Assembly (NCBI GenBank): GCA_025927435.1 | Contig: JAICLM010000148.1 | Coordinates: 1 to 5,654 of the forward strand | Source: Thermoleophilia bacterium | Lineage (GTDB): Bacteria > Actinomycetota > Thermoleophilia > Gaiellales > Gaiellaceae | Direction: 5' to 3' | Length of the DNA stretch: 5,654 nucleotides | Shown here: positions 5,573 to 5,654 of the stretch, piece by piece | How the letters are laid out: each line of letters starts with the position of its first letter | How positions within the stretch are numbered: the first letter of the stretch is position 1 | The notes under the pieces: generated by a model | Databases searched by the model: none | What the model saw: the letters and a program-made list of their open reading frames with translations, nothing else | Told to the model about the DNA's origin: nothing | Made by a program: the position numbers and the translations under genes

Positions 5573-5654
5573 AGCCCGGGGCGCTGCTCGCGGAAGTTTT
5601 GTGCCGCCTCGATGGCGGCGCCGAGATTCAGGCCCTTGTCCTTTGCCTGCTTGA
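5569..5654 (-). CDS. C-terminal end of an unidentified convergent gene (partial)
   Basis: The last 27 codons and TAG stop of a minus-strand reading frame enter from the right window edge. The peptide ends in AAIEAAQNFREQRPGL and looks like an amphipathic alpha helix rich in Ala, Lys, Gln and Glu, with codon use like the neighbours. I do not recognise the family. Its stop codon (5571-5569) overlaps the birA stop (5570-5572), so the two genes converge with no intergenic space and no room for a terminator between them. The frame is open throughout the visible stretch, but 86 bases are too few to be sure it is coding. The close fit of its stop to the end of birA and the absence of other good frames are the support. 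Confidence 0.5.
   Translation of the reverse strand, partial: KQAKDKGLNLGAAIEAAQNFREQRPGL

Noticed and set aside
5573..5654. Rho-independent terminator after birA
   Set aside because: No stem followed by a T-run is visible; the stretch fits the end of an opposing reading frame instead.

Overview
The window is GC-rich bacterial chromosomal DNA holding a type II fatty acid synthesis (FAS II) operon on the minus strand. The strong GC bias at third positions, the GTG starts and the residue patterns of the Fab proteins suggest a high-GC actinobacterium, perhaps from a deep branch such as Thermoleophilia. That placement is inferred from general look, not from a search.

Layout, read in the direction of the main operon (from high to low coordinates on the minus strand): an ECF-type RNA polymerase sigma factor (4965-4375), fabZ (4378-3923), fabH (3926-2937), fabD (2940-2011), fabG (2014-1289) and fabF (1289-27). 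Every junction is a 1 or 4 base stop/start overlap (ATGA, ATGA, ATGA, GTGA, TAGTG), so the six genes form one compact unit that is probably translationally coupled. FabD loads malonyl groups onto acyl carrier protein (ACP), FabH starts chains, FabF elongates, FabG reduces the 3-ketoacyl-ACP and FabZ dehydrates the 3-hydroxyacyl-ACP. The enoyl reductase and ACP itself are not in the window. ACP is absent from the fabG-fabF junction, where acpP often sits.

Divergent from the sigma gene on the plus strand is a biotin protein ligase gene (birA, 4982-5572). It would biotinylate the carrier subunit of acetyl-CoA carboxylase, which supplies the malonyl-CoA used by the operon. The 16 bp between the two start codons holds an 8-bp palindrome (GACTAGTC), and a -10-like hexamer can be read across it in each direction, so it may be a symmetric divergent promoter. 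birA runs into the end of a convergent minus-strand gene of unknown function, cut by the window edge, and their stop codons overlap.

The enzymes themselves are ordinary and carry all expected catalytic residues. The points worth a second look are the sigma factor fused by overlap to the head of a fab operon with no anti-sigma partner visible, the missing acpP, the short BirA with an altered KWPND motif, and the shared promoter region. I see no CRISPR array, RNA gene or mobile element, and no sign of a wholly new system.
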